A stretch of 64,000 nt of DNA from UBA12481 sp012523435 (lineage in GTDB: Bacteria > Bacteroidota > Bacteroidia > Bacteroidales > UBA12481): NCBI GenBank assembly GCA_028686135.1, contig JAQUCP010000010.1, positions 29,229-93,228 on the forward strand, given 5' to 3'. Positions 45,563 through 55,097 of the stretch are shown piece after piece. Every line of letters starts with the position of its first letter. Position 1 is the first letter of the stretch. The position numbers and the translations under genes are program-made. The notes below the pieces were generated by a model that searched no databases, was not told the DNA's origin, and saw nothing but the letters and a program-made list of their open reading frames with translations.

Positions 45563-46858
45563 GTGAACGCGGAAACATTTTATCCGTTTTTTCTGCAGAA
45601 TCCGCAGATTTGTACCGACAGCCGGCAAATAGAACCCGGCTGTCTTTTTTTTGCCCTGCAAGGTGAAAATCATAATGGCAACCTTTATGCGACAGAAGCA
45701 CTTGAGAAAGGAGCTGTCAGGGCAATTGTCGATGATCCAAATATCCGGTTGAATGACCAAATGGTTTTGGTTGATAATGTGTTAGGGTTTCTTCAATCAC
45801 TTGCTCTGCACCATCGGAAACAACTGAATATCCCGGTCGTCGCCATCACCGGCTCAAACGGGAAAACCACCACTAAAGAGCTGGTGAAATCAGTCCTCCG
45901 GCAGCAATACCACACCATAGCCACTTCCGGAAATCTGAATAATCATATCGGGGTTCCGCTAACGATCCTGAAGGCCGACCAAACTACCGAGATGCTGGTG
46001 GTTGAAATGGGGGCAAATCATCCCGGAGAAATTCGTGATTTATGCCACCTGGCACTGCCTACACATGGCTTGATCACCAATATCGGAAAGGCTCATCTTG
46101 AAGGCTTTGGATCCCTCGAGGGGGTTAAAAAGGCCAAAGGGGAACTGTTTGAGTTCGTGGCTGCTACAGATGGTGTCTTTTTTTTAAATCATGATGATTA
46201 CCAGTTAATTGACTTGGTTGATAGCTACCCAACTTGTTCGTACGGGACGAGAGAACCCTGCCAAATCAGAATACGACTAACGCAGTCCATACCAACGTTG
46301 AAAGTTTTATGGCTTAATCCCGGAGAATCCGGCCCAATCAGTATTTCATCACACTTGTCGGGTGATTACCATTTATCCAATATTGGTGCGGCAATAGCCG
46401 TAGGACATCACTTTGGATTGGATCCGGATAGGGTTGCTACGGGGATAGAATCGTATGTCCCTGATAATATGCGGTCGCAATGGATCGATACAGGACGCAA
46501 CCGGGTTCTTCTGGATGCCTATAATGCTAATCCCACCAGCATGGAGGCAGCCATCAGGCTGGTGGTTTCGATGGACAGCCAGAATTGTTTACTGATTTTA
46601 GGCGATATGTTTGAGTTGGGCACCACCTCCTCCAAGGAGCATTGGGAGCTGCTCTCTCTGATTGACAAGCTTGGACTTGAACAGGTGATGCTGGTAGGTA
46701 AGGAATTTGACCGATTTCGGGAGGAATTCCCATTCATGTTTTTCAAAACTTTCGAGCTTCTGCAAGATTTTCTGAAAGATTTCGGTCCAACCGATAGCCT
46801 GATCCTTGTTAAAGGATCACGTGGAATGAGAATGGAAAGGGTAGTTCCCTATCTGTGA
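45563..46858 (+). CDS. murF: UDP-N-acetylmuramoyl-tripeptide--D-alanyl-D-alanine ligase
   Basis: This 431-residue Mur ligase starts at GTG 45563, one base after the gldJ stop. It shows CTDSRQIEPGCLFFALQGEN, the P-loop AITGSNGKTTTKEL (about 93), TSGNLNNHIGVPLT, VVEMGANHPGEI and LLDAYNANPTSM. It adds D-Ala-D-Ala to the UDP-MurNAc-tripeptide in the cytoplasm. An upstream ATG (45488) inside gldJ would add 25 residues without family support. The 3' end overlaps the convergent glycosyltransferase gene by 10 bp. Confidence 0.95.
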   Translation: MNAETFYPFFLQNPQICTDSRQIEPGCLFFALQGENHNGNLYATEALEKGAVRAIVDDPNIRLNDQMVLVDNVLGFLQSLALHHRKQLNIPVVAITGSNGKTTTKELVKSVLRQQYHTIATSGNLNNHIGVPLTILKADQTTEMLVVEMGANHPGEIRDLCHLALPTHGLITNIGKAHLEGFGSLEGVKKAKGELFEFVAATDGVFFLNHDDYQLIDLVDSYPTCSYGTREPCQIRIRLTQSIPTLKVLWLNPGESGPISISSHLSGDYHLSNIGAAIAVGHHFGLDPDRVATGIESYVPDNMRSQWIDTGRNRVLLDAYNANPTSMEAAIRLVVSMDSQNCLLILGDMFELGTTSSKEHWELLSLIDKLGLEQVMLVGKEFDRFREEFPFMFFKTFELLQDFLKDFGPTDSLILVKGSRGMRMERVVPYL

Positions 46859-47868
46859 TTTAGGTCGGTAAATTGTCTCTTTCCAAGGATGAAAAAGTCG
46901 AGGACAATGCTACGATTGTACCATCCGGGAAACTGGTGCGGAGCGTTGGCTCCAGCGGAATCAGGAGGACCACTCTTAGTCACTGGCTGCCGGTAAAAGT
47001 CGCAATGGGCTTTAAAAATGGCAGCGAAAAACCGTGGTTTCCCTTCCAATAGAAATTTTATCGCCGCAATTCCATCAAATATCATTCTAGAAAAGAGTAC
47101 CCTACGCTTTCTGTGCGAGGGTAGGTTTTTCCGGAGCAGCACAAGATTGTTCCGGAAATTCAGATAGATCTTGCGGGGACTCTCGTTTGGCAGGGTACCT
47201 CCTCCCACGTGATAAACGATGGATTCAGGTTCAACCCATATTGTATAACCCATGGCGTGCATTCTCCAGCAGAGGTCAATTTCCTCCATGTGGGCAAAAA
47301 AGGAAGCATCGAAAGCACCAGCCTGACGGAAGGCCTCTATTCTAACCATCATACAGGCCCCCGACGCCCAGAAAATCTGACTGCGATCATCGTACTGCCT
47401 ATTATCGGTTTCTATCTTGTTGAAAACTCGTCCCCTGCAGAACGGAAACCCATATCGGTCGATCCACCCACCCGCTGCTCCGGCATACTCGAACCGCTGA
47501 CGATTAGCATGTGACCGTATTTTCGGCATCGCGGCACCCACTTCAGGGTTTTCCATGAGGTTAACCAGGGGTTCCAGCCATCCGGGCGTGACTTCGACAT
47601 CAGAATTGAGCAAAACGGCAAAAGGAGAATCTATTTGCTCGAGTGCCAAGTTGTAACCTCCGGCATAGCCGTGATTTTTACCCAGGTTGATCAGCCTGAT
47701 ATCAGGATGTTCCTGTTCCAGCCACACCAGTGAATCATCCTTGCTCCCATTATCAGCAACCACAATTTCTCCCAGATCTTTTGGCGTACACGATTCTAGA
47801 ATCGGGATAAACCGTTTAAGAAAGGAGAGACCATTCCAGTTGAGAATGACGATGGAAACTGGCTTCAT
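46849..47868 (-). CDS. Family 2 glycosyltransferase
   Basis: The preferred start MKPVSIVILNWNGLSFLKRF gives 339 residues. The GT-A fold shows IVVADNGSKDDSLVWLEQ, the NSDVEV metal-binding block and ASGACMMVRIEAFRQAGAFD, followed by HMEEIDLCWRMHAMG, as in rhamnosyltransferase-like GT2 enzymes. It probably transfers a sugar in surface polysaccharide or LPS synthesis. The acceptor is unknown. The start overlaps the acyltransferase stop by 4 nt (ATGA). An upstream in-frame ATG at 47925 lies inside that gene and was rejected. Confidence 0.9.
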   Translation of the reverse strand: MKPVSIVILNWNGLSFLKRFIPILESCTPKDLGEIVVADNGSKDDSLVWLEQEHPDIRLINLGKNHGYAGGYNLALEQIDSPFAVLLNSDVEVTPGWLEPLVNLMENPEVGAAMPKIRSHANRQRFEYAGAAGGWIDRYGFPFCRGRVFNKIETDNRQYDDRSQIFWASGACMMVRIEAFRQAGAFDASFFAHMEEIDLCWRMHAMGYTIWVEPESIVYHVGGGTLPNESPRKIYLNFRNNLVLLRKNLPSHRKRRVLFSRMIFDGIAAIKFLLEGKPRFFAAIFKAHCDFYRQPVTKSGPPDSAGANAPHQFPGWYNRSIVLDFFILGKRQFTDLNHR

Positions 47869-48782
47869 GGGGTTAAAGGTATATCCTCCCGCTGATATTT
47901 CCATCGACGATGCGACCAAAGCCACAAATGAGCATCATCCTGTATGGATTTTTCCAGGCGAGAAACAAAGGTTTTGGTGATATCTTCTTCATCACCGGGA
48001 TCGCCTGGATTCCATAATGTGTTGAAATTGATCCGATAACGCCCAAAACCCTCTTTCTTTTGGGAAGCATAAATCACGGGCAGTTGAAACCGCCTGGCTA
48101 ATTTGGCTCCACCGGTGAAAAAGGCAGTTTCCTGGTTTAAAAACCTGGTCCAGAAGTGAATATCTCCAGCTGCCGGTATCTGATCGGAGATGAGAATCAG
48201 GGCAAAGGGCGGACCGCCATCCTCAACAGCCGACAGGATGGCGCGAAGGGTCTCTTTCATCGGGACAGCCTTGACTCCAGGTTTTTCCCGCACCCATTTC
48301 ATCAGATGATCCATGGTAGGATCTGTTTGGGGCTTATAGATCCCCAGAATACGATAACCAGCCTGAACAAGCGGAAGAGGACTCCATTCCCAATTGCCAT
48401 AGTGCCCCATCATGATGATCAGATTGCTCTTTTTCGCAAGATAGGTTTCCAGCAGTTGGGGATCTTCGTTAACCATACACGCACCCCGCTGGCTTTCTTT
48501 CGGCTTGATCCGATTGCCTACGAATAATCCTATTTCCAATACCATCTCTGCCAGATGGTGGTAGTACTGATTTGTGATGTTACGGATCTGTTGATCTTCC
48601 AACTCGGGAAAAGAGTTGTGGAGGTTGTTCCGGATGACGCTAACACGATAACGAATAATGTGTTGCAGTAAAAACCTAAGGAATCTGGCTTTCAGAGCGA
48701 GGATAGAATAGGGTAGGCAGGCTACTAATCTTAAAAGTACCCTGCCTACCTTTTCTGTTATCCGGGGACTGCTCACCTTCAC
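47865..48782 (-). CDS. LpxL/HtrB-like lysophospholipid acyltransferase
   Basis: The 305-residue protein has the H-x4-E motif in GHYGNWEW (about residue 125) and FFTGGAKLARRF and QKKEGFGRYRINF blocks of Kdo2-lipid A acyltransferases. The N-terminus has a hydrophobic part (GRVLLRLVACLPYSILALK) for membrane association. It would add a secondary acyl chain to lipid A on the inner membrane. It overlaps the GWxTD gene at its start (shared base 48782) and the GT2 gene at its end, so envelope genes are coupled here. Confidence 0.9.
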   Translation of the reverse strand: MKVSSPRITEKVGRVLLRLVACLPYSILALKARFLRFLLQHIIRYRVSVIRNNLHNSFPELEDQQIRNITNQYYHHLAEMVLEIGLFVGNRIKPKESQRGACMVNEDPQLLETYLAKKSNLIIMMGHYGNWEWSPLPLVQAGYRILGIYKPQTDPTMDHLMKWVREKPGVKAVPMKETLRAILSAVEDGGPPFALILISDQIPAAGDIHFWTRFLNQETAFFTGGAKLARRFQLPVIYASQKKEGFGRYRINFNTLWNPGDPGDEEDITKTFVSRLEKSIQDDAHLWLWSHRRWKYQREDIPLTP

Positions 48783-50242
48783 TATTTTCTAAACAGATCC
48801 CCGGCGCGGCCACCCCAATGCTCACCAACTTCCTCGTCTTGGTAGGTCTTCATGTGATCAGTCCGACCGTAGATTTCATATTGCCAGTAAGGGTTGTAGA
48901 TCTCCCCGCGAGCATCGGAATGGAGCAAAAAGTACTCGGTTCCAACAAAGTGTGGATTGTAAAAGATAAAGCGTTTATTGTTCTGATTACCAAGGTTATA
49001 GTATTGCCAGATAATGTATGGAGCAGCAGTAGGCTCGTGCTTGCTCTCTTCAACCTGATCGGGAGCACCATATTTTAGCCAGACCCTGCCCATATCCGTT
49101 TCAAACCCATGTTTGATCTTTGTGGCATAAGCACTCTCTACCATCAATATCTGAGATCTGTAATGGTTCCATTCAGCCTCCGGGCTCATTTCATTCCTTG
49201 TCTTCCAGAAATTGTAAAGGAATTTTTGCATCTGCTCACTTTCGCTAGTCTTGGCTACATTGCGGGCAAACTGAACCTCAAGCATGTTGGCTATCGGTAC
49301 GAGGCTCTGGACATAGAAGCGAAGTGAATCGATGGAGGTGATCTTTTCTGCAAAAGTCGCGGTTACGTCAACTCCTTCAATATCAGAAAGATTGAGTTGC
49401 ATTCCCGGATTGCTTCTTTGCAGAAATATCTTGTTCATCTCGATCAGTTGGTTGTTTTTATCACGAGCTTCCACTACCAGATTGTAATTACCGCTGGGTA
49501 GGGTGCTGATTGGCAGGCTGGCAAGAATGGGGTTGACGGATGAAGCCTTTTGCCTTTGGAACCGAGAAAAGTCACTCAGTGAATAACTGGTTTCGAAAGA
49601 TTCGAGATAATAGCGGAAAAGAAAATCCTCTTGGTCGGGGATTTTCTGATCGAGGTTGTATAGCTCGATATAGAAAGTCAGATTTGACTCCTGAGCCGGG
49701 AAGAAATCTCCGACATAAGGAATCAAGTCGTACCCACTTTTCGAAAGAATATTTTCTGCTTGGGTTGCTGTAAACGATTCAACAAATTGGAAATCAGAGA
49801 ATTTTAATCCTGATTTATTGTATTCCATCGCGAGAACTTTGGACAGTTCCAGTGGTGGTTCCTTGCTATTATTGTCTTTAACAGTCAGTTCGAGCTGATA
49901 AACGCCAAAAGGTAGTGGAATACGTTGCTGATCAATGAAGTGAGGAATATTTTTGGAGGTATCCTGCAGTTCGCTGCTGAGCAAGTTATATTTCCTGAAA
50001 TCAACGATCTTATCATCTTTTTTGAAGAGCATCACTACTTCCAGTGAGGCCTGAAAAGATCCGCGTGCAGTTTTGGTATAGGTAGCTGAAGGACCGAATA
50101 TTTTCAGGTAGGTTTCAACGTAAGGACCTGAGGCAGGGCTAAAGAAAGAAGCATTATAGAACGAGCCTTGCAGATCCTGGGCCCCGATTTTCGCAGAGGC
50201 GAAAAACAAAACGGGCAGCAGAAGGAGGATAATTTTTTTCAT
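48782..50242 (-). CDS. GWxTD domain-containing exported protein
   Basis: The 486-residue protein has a signal peptide (LLLPVLFFASAKIGAQD). The C-terminal part matches the GWxTD domain (KFLYNFWKTRNEMSPEAEWN, then GRVWLKYGAPDQVEESKHEP and WQYYNLGNQNNKRFIFYNPH), a module common in Bacteroidota with unknown function. Several beta repeats precede it. It leads the acyltransferase and glycosyltransferase genes in one coupled minus-strand run. Confidence 0.85.
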   Translation of the reverse strand: MKKIILLLLPVLFFASAKIGAQDLQGSFYNASFFSPASGPYVETYLKIFGPSATYTKTARGSFQASLEVVMLFKKDDKIVDFRKYNLLSSELQDTSKNIPHFIDQQRIPLPFGVYQLELTVKDNNSKEPPLELSKVLAMEYNKSGLKFSDFQFVESFTATQAENILSKSGYDLIPYVGDFFPAQESNLTFYIELYNLDQKIPDQEDFLFRYYLESFETSYSLSDFSRFQRQKASSVNPILASLPISTLPSGNYNLVVEARDKNNQLIEMNKIFLQRSNPGMQLNLSDIEGVDVTATFAEKITSIDSLRFYVQSLVPIANMLEVQFARNVAKTSESEQMQKFLYNFWKTRNEMSPEAEWNHYRSQILMVESAYATKIKHGFETDMGRVWLKYGAPDQVEESKHEPTAAPYIIWQYYNLGNQNNKRFIFYNPHFVGTEYFLLHSDARGEIYNPYWQYEIYGRTDHMKTYQDEEVGEHWGGRAGDLFRK

Positions 50243-50274
50243 GATAGGAGTTTTTCTAACTGATAAAGGTAAAC

Positions 50275-51021
50275 TTATGGAGCACTATAGTATAGCGGAT
50301 CGCGTGTTTTGTCCATCCGCCGCAGTGAGGGTGAGTAGATGCCCATATCACCAGGACCTAAGCCCATTCGAAAGGCATTTTTATTAACGATTTGACTGTT
50401 ATAGAAAAGGACCTGGCCCGAGTGAACGGATACTTCCACTTCGCCGGTTTTCTTAGGGGCCGTGACTGAGAATTGTGTTCCGGAGACTTCCACGCGGGTA
50501 TCTCCGGCGAGGACCATGAAGGGGTGTTCTGGATCCGGGTTGACGTTGAAGAACGCCTGCCCGATGATTCGTACCTCTCGATGTTCCTGGTTAAAGTCGC
50601 GGGAAGTCTTGATCCGGGAGGCTGGACCTAGGTACACCTGGGTGCCATCGGATAGCAGGAAGCTTTTGGTAATCAGGTCGTTATTTCGATAAACCCGTCC
50701 TTCACTAGATAAGTAAAAGAACAGCCCACTGCTGATGAGTATCAGCATTGCGGCGGCGGCTGCACGAATAAACCTCAATTTTCGAGGTGCCTGATGAGAT
50801 GGTTTGGTTTTAACCAGATCCATTCGGGCTGATAAACGAATCCATGCCGATAGCATTTCCTGATCCAGGGCTTTGTCCCCCGGGGTTTCTAAAATCTCTC
50901 TGAGTTTATCGAGGTGTTGCCTGTTTGCAGGATCAGCATCCAACCAGCTGTTTACCCGGTTTTGCTCTTGTACTGTGGCCTCCCCGGCGAGGAAACGAAA
51001 GAGTAACGGATCGGTTATCAT
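50275..51021 (-). CDS. FecR-family anti-sigma factor
   Basis: The 248-residue protein has a cytoplasmic N-terminal part (LLFRFLAGEATVQEQNRVNSWL), one membrane segment (AAAAMLILISSGLFFYL, near 95) and a periplasmic FecR domain (LSDGTQVYLGPASRIKTSR, EVRIIGQAFFNVNPDPEHPF, VEVSGTQFSV). It would hold or activate the ECF sigma factor encoded 54 nt upstream. No TonB receptor is adjacent, so its signal is not identifiable from the window. Confidence 0.92.
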   Translation of the reverse strand: MITDPLLFRFLAGEATVQEQNRVNSWLDADPANRQHLDKLREILETPGDKALDQEMLSAWIRLSARMDLVKTKPSHQAPRKLRFIRAAAAAMLILISSGLFFYLSSEGRVYRNNDLITKSFLLSDGTQVYLGPASRIKTSRDFNQEHREVRIIGQAFFNVNPDPEHPFMVLAGDTRVEVSGTQFSVTAPKKTGEVEVSVHSGQVLFYNSQIVNKNAFRMGLGPGDMGIYSPSLRRMDKTRDPLYYSAP

Positions 51022-51074
51022 TGGGATCTCTTTTGATTCTATGACACGTCAGGGCAGCCCTACCCCCTAACCGA

Positions 51075-51620
51075 TCAGGGTAAATATTTTTTTAGCTTAG
51101 CCTGCAGGGTTTTCCTGGCACGGGCGACCTGATTCTCCACGGTCTTCACGGTTATGCCCAAGGCCTTAGCAATAGAGGCCTGACTCTCACCCAGGATGAC
51201 TTGCCGGGTAAATGTTTCTCTGCTGCGTTGGGGCAGTTCTTGGATGGCCTTGTTGATTTCATCGGCCAGCAAGGGGTCATTGGAATCAAGTGTTTCAGCT
51301 GATGGGAGCCAGTGGTGGATTTCAACCGGATTATGGGCGTATAACTCTCTGACTTTCTTGTGTCTGAGCCAGTTAATGGATCGGTTATAGGTTGCCGTAA
51401 ATAGGTAGGTGCGGATTGATCCTCTGATGTGAATGGTTGCTCTATGGGTCCACAAGTCGAGAAAGAGGTCTTGAATCAGCTCCCGGGCAGCTTCCTCATC
51501 CCGGGTTATGGATGATGCGTATCGAACCAACCCTGGCCATAGCCTGGTAAACAGAAGGTGAAACGCGGAATGGTCGCCAGTCCGGATTCCCTCCTTCAGC
51601 TTATGGTCTTCCGGGTGCAC
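51075..51620 (-). CDS. ECF-type RNA polymerase sigma factor
   Basis: The 181-residue protein has sigma region 2 (LWPGLVRYASSITRDEEAAR, DLFLDLWTHRATI, the last the -10 recognition helix) and region 4 (LPQRSRETFTRQVILGESQA, SIAKALGITVKTVENQVARA). It belongs to the Bacteroidota ECF10-like group, normally paired with FecR as here. Its start overlaps the end of the inositol monophosphatase gene by 20 bp. Target genes are unknown. Confidence 0.93.
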   Translation of the reverse strand: MHPEDHKLKEGIRTGDHSAFHLLFTRLWPGLVRYASSITRDEEAARELIQDLFLDLWTHRATIHIRGSIRTYLFTATYNRSINWLRHKKVRELYAHNPVEIHHWLPSAETLDSNDPLLADEINKAIQELPQRSRETFTRQVILGESQASIAKALGITVKTVENQVARARKTLQAKLKKYLP

Positions 51621-52416
51621 GCTTTTGAGGGAATTGTTTTTTAATCAAGGTAAGAAACTCTTTGTGAATCAGGCTATTAGTAGCTAGATAGGTTTCACCA
51701 AACAGGAAGTTGTCTTCACCCCAGAAATCGCAAACCCTTCCGCCGGCGCGACGGATCAGCACGGTTCCTGCGGCTACATCCCATGGTTTAAGGTGATACT
51801 CATAAAAGGCATCATATCGGCCGCAAGCCACATAAGCCAGGTCGATGGCTGCAGAGCCGAGACGCCTTACGCCATGAGTCTTCTCCATCATCTCTCGCAA
51901 TGAGGTGAGGTATTCATCGATATAAGTAAAATCGGTATAGGGGAATCCAGTGGCTATCAGTGCGCGGTTGATGGTTGGGCACTGACTGGTGTGTATCTCC
52001 ATGCTGTTGAGTAGGGCAGGGCCATCTTGCCAGGCGCTAAAACACTCGTCAGCTACCGGATCATGAATGACTCCCAGAACCAGCTCGTCACCATCCATCA
52101 GAGCAATACTGATAGAAAATGGGCTGACTCCGTGGATAAAGTTGGTGGTGCCATCCAGCGGGTCGATGATCCAGTTGAAACGATCTCCCTTCAGAGAAGA
52201 TGTTCCCTCTTCGGCAATGAAGCCGGCGCCGGGCAGGAGGGGGGTTAGCCCCGTCACCAGTCGCTTTTCCGACTCTTTGTCAACGGCCGTTACAAAATCC
52301 ATCTGTCCTTTAGCGTGAATATGTCCTTCTTGCAGGTTCCCGAGCATCGATTTGAGGTAAAGTCCCGTCTCTTTAGTCAGGGCTGTAACCGCTCCGGTTA
52401 GTTCGCTTAGTGTCAT
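51601..52416 (-). CDS. Inositol-1-monophosphatase family protein
   Basis: The 271-residue protein has the family motifs AGFIAEEG (Glu ligand), WIIDPLDGTTNFIHG (metal Asp residues) and PWDVAAGTVLIRRAGG (catalytic Asp in PWDVAAG). Metal-dependent phosphatases of this group act on inositol phosphates or, as CysQ and related enzymes, on 3'-phosphoadenosine; the sequence best fits the SuhB/IMPase branch. Its start is 4 nt inside the end of mtaB (ATGA overlap). Confidence 0.9.
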   Translation of the reverse strand: MTLSELTGAVTALTKETGLYLKSMLGNLQEGHIHAKGQMDFVTAVDKESEKRLVTGLTPLLPGAGFIAEEGTSSLKGDRFNWIIDPLDGTTNFIHGVSPFSISIALMDGDELVLGVIHDPVADECFSAWQDGPALLNSMEIHTSQCPTINRALIATGFPYTDFTYIDEYLTSLREMMEKTHGVRRLGSAAIDLAYVACGRYDAFYEYHLKPWDVAAGTVLIRRAGGRVCDFWGEDNFLFGETYLATNSLIHKEFLTLIKKQFPQKRAPGRP

Positions 52417-53714
52417 AGTATTTTGATGATTTTTCCAGCCATGGTAGGGCTTGGTTTCATTTCGGTGAGGTGAACCAGGGCAGCCTGGTGTAAAAGATTA
52501 GGATCAGCAGGAACCGATACTTCAACGTAATTGTCTGTAAATCCGGTCATTAGACCTTTGCTGTTTATCTGTTCGAAGATCACCGGTCTTATTTGGCCGA
52601 GTTGGCTGTTGTAAAAGGCCGTTTTTTTTTCGTTACTGATTTCGTGGAGTCGTTGACTTCGTTCATGTCGGGTTCGGTGAGGTACTCTGCCGGGCATGCT
52701 GGCCGCAAGTGTTCCATCACGCTCCGAATAGGTGAATACGTGTAGATAGGAGAGTGGCAGGCTGAGTACAAAGGAGCAGGCTTCGGCAAAATCCTCTTCA
52801 GTTTCGCCCGGGAATCCGGCGATGATATCGGCTGCAATACACGCGTTGGGCATTATCTCTTTGATTTTAAATACTCTGTGCTCGAAAACACTCCGGAGGT
52901 ATCGACGCTGCATGAGTCGGAGGATCTTATCAGAACCAGCTTGCAGCGGGATATGAAAATGGGGTGCAAAGCGGGTTGATTGGCCCACAAATTCGATGAG
53001 ATGATCCGGGATGAGATTAGGTTCGATAGAGGAGATGCGGAATCGGAGGATGCCGTCGATTTGATCGAGGGATTTAACCAGATCGGTGAATGATTCCCCA
53101 GTGGTTTTCCCATAATCGCCAATATTAACGCCGGTTAGGACGATCTCCTTCAGTCCTTTGGCAGCTAGTTCACGTGCCTGATCCAGGATCAGGGTCGAAT
53201 TGGGGTTTCTGCTAGGACCTCGTGCGGCTGGGATGGTGCAGTAGCTACAGTGATAATCGCATCCGTCCTGGACTTTCAAGAAAGCCCGGGTTCGTTCGCT
53301 GACTGATTGCGCTGGAAAGAACAGCTCGTTTTCATCGAGGCTACAGCTATGAATTTCCGCTTTATCTTTTTTGGTGAGATCCTCTAAATAGGCTGGCAGG
53401 TTGAACTTATCATGCGTACCCAGCACCAGGTCAACTCCTGGCCAGGAGGCAGCTTCCTCCGGTTTCATCTGAACAAAGCAGCCCATTGCGACGATAAAAC
53501 CATGGGGTGAAACCTTCACGGCCCGGTGTACAGCCTGACGAGTCTTCCGGTCGGCGGAGCCTGTTACCGTACACGAGTGAATCACGGTTACCTCTGCCTC
53601 CGATCCAAATGGAACCCGCTCAAATCCAGCGTCTTCCAACTGCCTTCCAATTTCGCTCGACTCTGAAAAATTCAGTTTACAGCCTAGAGTAAAAAATGCA
53701 ACACGCCTTTTCAT
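52413..53714 (-). CDS. mtaB: tRNA (N6-threonylcarbamoyladenosine(37)-C2)-methylthiotransferase
   Basis: Starting at MKRRVAFFTLGCKLN, the protein has 433 residues. The N-terminal UPF0004 domain binds one cluster (Cys in LGCKLN, SCTVTGSADRK, MGCFVQ). The radical SAM core has CDYHCSYC (about 150), and a TRAM-like tail follows. MtaB adds a methylthio group to t6A37 of tRNAs reading ANN codons. An upstream ATG (53786) would overlap phoH and was rejected. It forms a coupled set with the IMPase and phoH genes. Confidence 0.9.
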   Translation of the reverse strand: MKRRVAFFTLGCKLNFSESSEIGRQLEDAGFERVPFGSEAEVTVIHSCTVTGSADRKTRQAVHRAVKVSPHGFIVAMGCFVQMKPEEAASWPGVDLVLGTHDKFNLPAYLEDLTKKDKAEIHSCSLDENELFFPAQSVSERTRAFLKVQDGCDYHCSYCTIPAARGPSRNPNSTLILDQARELAAKGLKEIVLTGVNIGDYGKTTGESFTDLVKSLDQIDGILRFRISSIEPNLIPDHLIEFVGQSTRFAPHFHIPLQAGSDKILRLMQRRYLRSVFEHRVFKIKEIMPNACIAADIIAGFPGETEEDFAEACSFVLSLPLSYLHVFTYSERDGTLAASMPGRVPHRTRHERSQRLHEISNEKKTAFYNSQLGQIRPVIFEQINSKGLMTGFTDNYVEVSVPADPNLLHQAALVHLTEMKPSPTMAGKIIKIL

Positions 53715-53724
53715 CAGGCTTTGG

Positions 53725-55050
53725 TTACAGCAAATTGCTTGCCAACTCTGCCAGGTGGCTTCTGACTCCCTGGACGAGGTTGACATGGGCGAAGATATCC
53801 TGTCCCTTCATCTTTTCGGTGAAGTACGACAGGCCGTTCGATTTGGTATCGAGGTAGGGAGAGTCTATTTGGTGAATATCTCCGGTGAAAACGATTTTTG
53901 TGCCTTCCCCTGCGCGTGTGATAATGGTTTTCACCTCGTGAGGTGTCAGGTTCTGAGCCTCATCAACGATGAAAAAGACTTTGCTGAGGCTCCGTCCGCG
54001 GATGTAAGCCAGCGGGGTGATGATGAGTTTTTCATCTTCCAGTAGCTGATCGATTTTCGTGTACTCTTTACTACGGGCATCGAACTGATGTTTGATTACC
54101 GAGAGGTTATCGAAAAGGGGTTGCATATAAGGCTCGATTTTCTGGCCCGCATCACCTGGGAGGTATCCTATGTCGCGGTTTCCCAGAGGGATAATTGGGC
54201 GGGCGAGATAGACCTGAAGATAATCACGACGTTGTTGGAGGGCTGCAGCGAGGGCCAACAGGGTTTTACCGGTACCAGCTTTTCCTGTAAGACTAACTAG
54301 CTGAATGTCAGGCCTCATCAGGGCATCAAGTGTCATGGTCTGCTCGGCATTCCGTGGCTCAATACCATAACATCTCTGTTTTTGAACAACATGCAATGCG
54401 CTGGTGCGTATATCGAAAATGGCCAAGACGCTAGAATTGTTTCCTTTCAGGATCATGTACTGGTTGGCAATAGGATCCATCCCGAGATCAAACTCCTCAA
54501 TCGAAACGCCTTCGGGTGAGGTGTACAACTTATTGATGGCCTCATCATTTTGGTTTTCGATAGTCGGGATTCCCTCGTAGAGGTACTCCAGGTTGGTGAC
54601 TTGTCCGGCTTTATAATCCTGCGCCTGGAGACCTAGAGCTTTAGCTTTGATTCTCAGGTTGATATCTTTAGTGACTAAGATCACCTGTTTGTCGGGGTTA
54701 CTATTACGGGCATAATCAGCGATAGCCAGAATTCGGTGATCGGCAATTTTCTCTTCGAACGATTCTTCCATTTCCCGGGAGAAAGGCTTCCCCGTTTCAA
54801 TGAAGAGGCGGCCTAAGCCTCGACCCAGGCTGATTCCCTCCGTGAACAGGAACTCACCCGCCAGTTGGTCTAGCTCTCGGGCAAACTCACGGGCCTGGAA
54901 ATTGATCTGATCGTTACCTTTTTTAAATTTATCGAGTTCCTCCAACACTGTGATCGGCAACATAATGTCGTTTTCTTCAAACTGATAGATGCATTTGTAA
55001 TCATGTAGTAACACGTTTGTGTCAAGCACGAATAATTTTTTCTGGTTCAT
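53725..55050 (-). CDS. PIN-PhoH ATPase
   Basis: The 441-residue protein from MNQKKLFVLDTNVLLHDYK has an N-terminal PIN-type nuclease domain (DTNVLLHD, FREFAR-like REFARELDQLAGEF, ILVTKDINLRIKA) and a C-terminal PhoH ATPase domain with Walker A LTGKAGTGKTLLA (about 257), Walker B VFFIVDEAQNLTPHE and KIVFTGDIHQIDSPYL. PhoH2-like proteins are RNA helicase/nuclease candidates. The long N-terminal extension from an ATG at 55191 lies in folC and was rejected. It is divergent from folC with 47 bp between starts. Confidence 0.92.
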   Translation of the reverse strand: MNQKKLFVLDTNVLLHDYKCIYQFEENDIMLPITVLEELDKFKKGNDQINFQAREFARELDQLAGEFLFTEGISLGRGLGRLFIETGKPFSREMEESFEEKIADHRILAIADYARNSNPDKQVILVTKDINLRIKAKALGLQAQDYKAGQVTNLEYLYEGIPTIENQNDEAINKLYTSPEGVSIEEFDLGMDPIANQYMILKGNNSSVLAIFDIRTSALHVVQKQRCYGIEPRNAEQTMTLDALMRPDIQLVSLTGKAGTGKTLLALAAALQQRRDYLQVYLARPIIPLGNRDIGYLPGDAGQKIEPYMQPLFDNLSVIKHQFDARSKEYTKIDQLLEDEKLIITPLAYIRGRSLSKVFFIVDEAQNLTPHEVKTIITRAGEGTKIVFTGDIHQIDSPYLDTKSNGLSYFTEKMKGQDIFAHVNLVQGVRSHLAELASNLL

Positions 55051-55097
55051 TATAATCGCTTTTAGAGTTCCGTTAAATATAGGTAAAATTGTAATCG

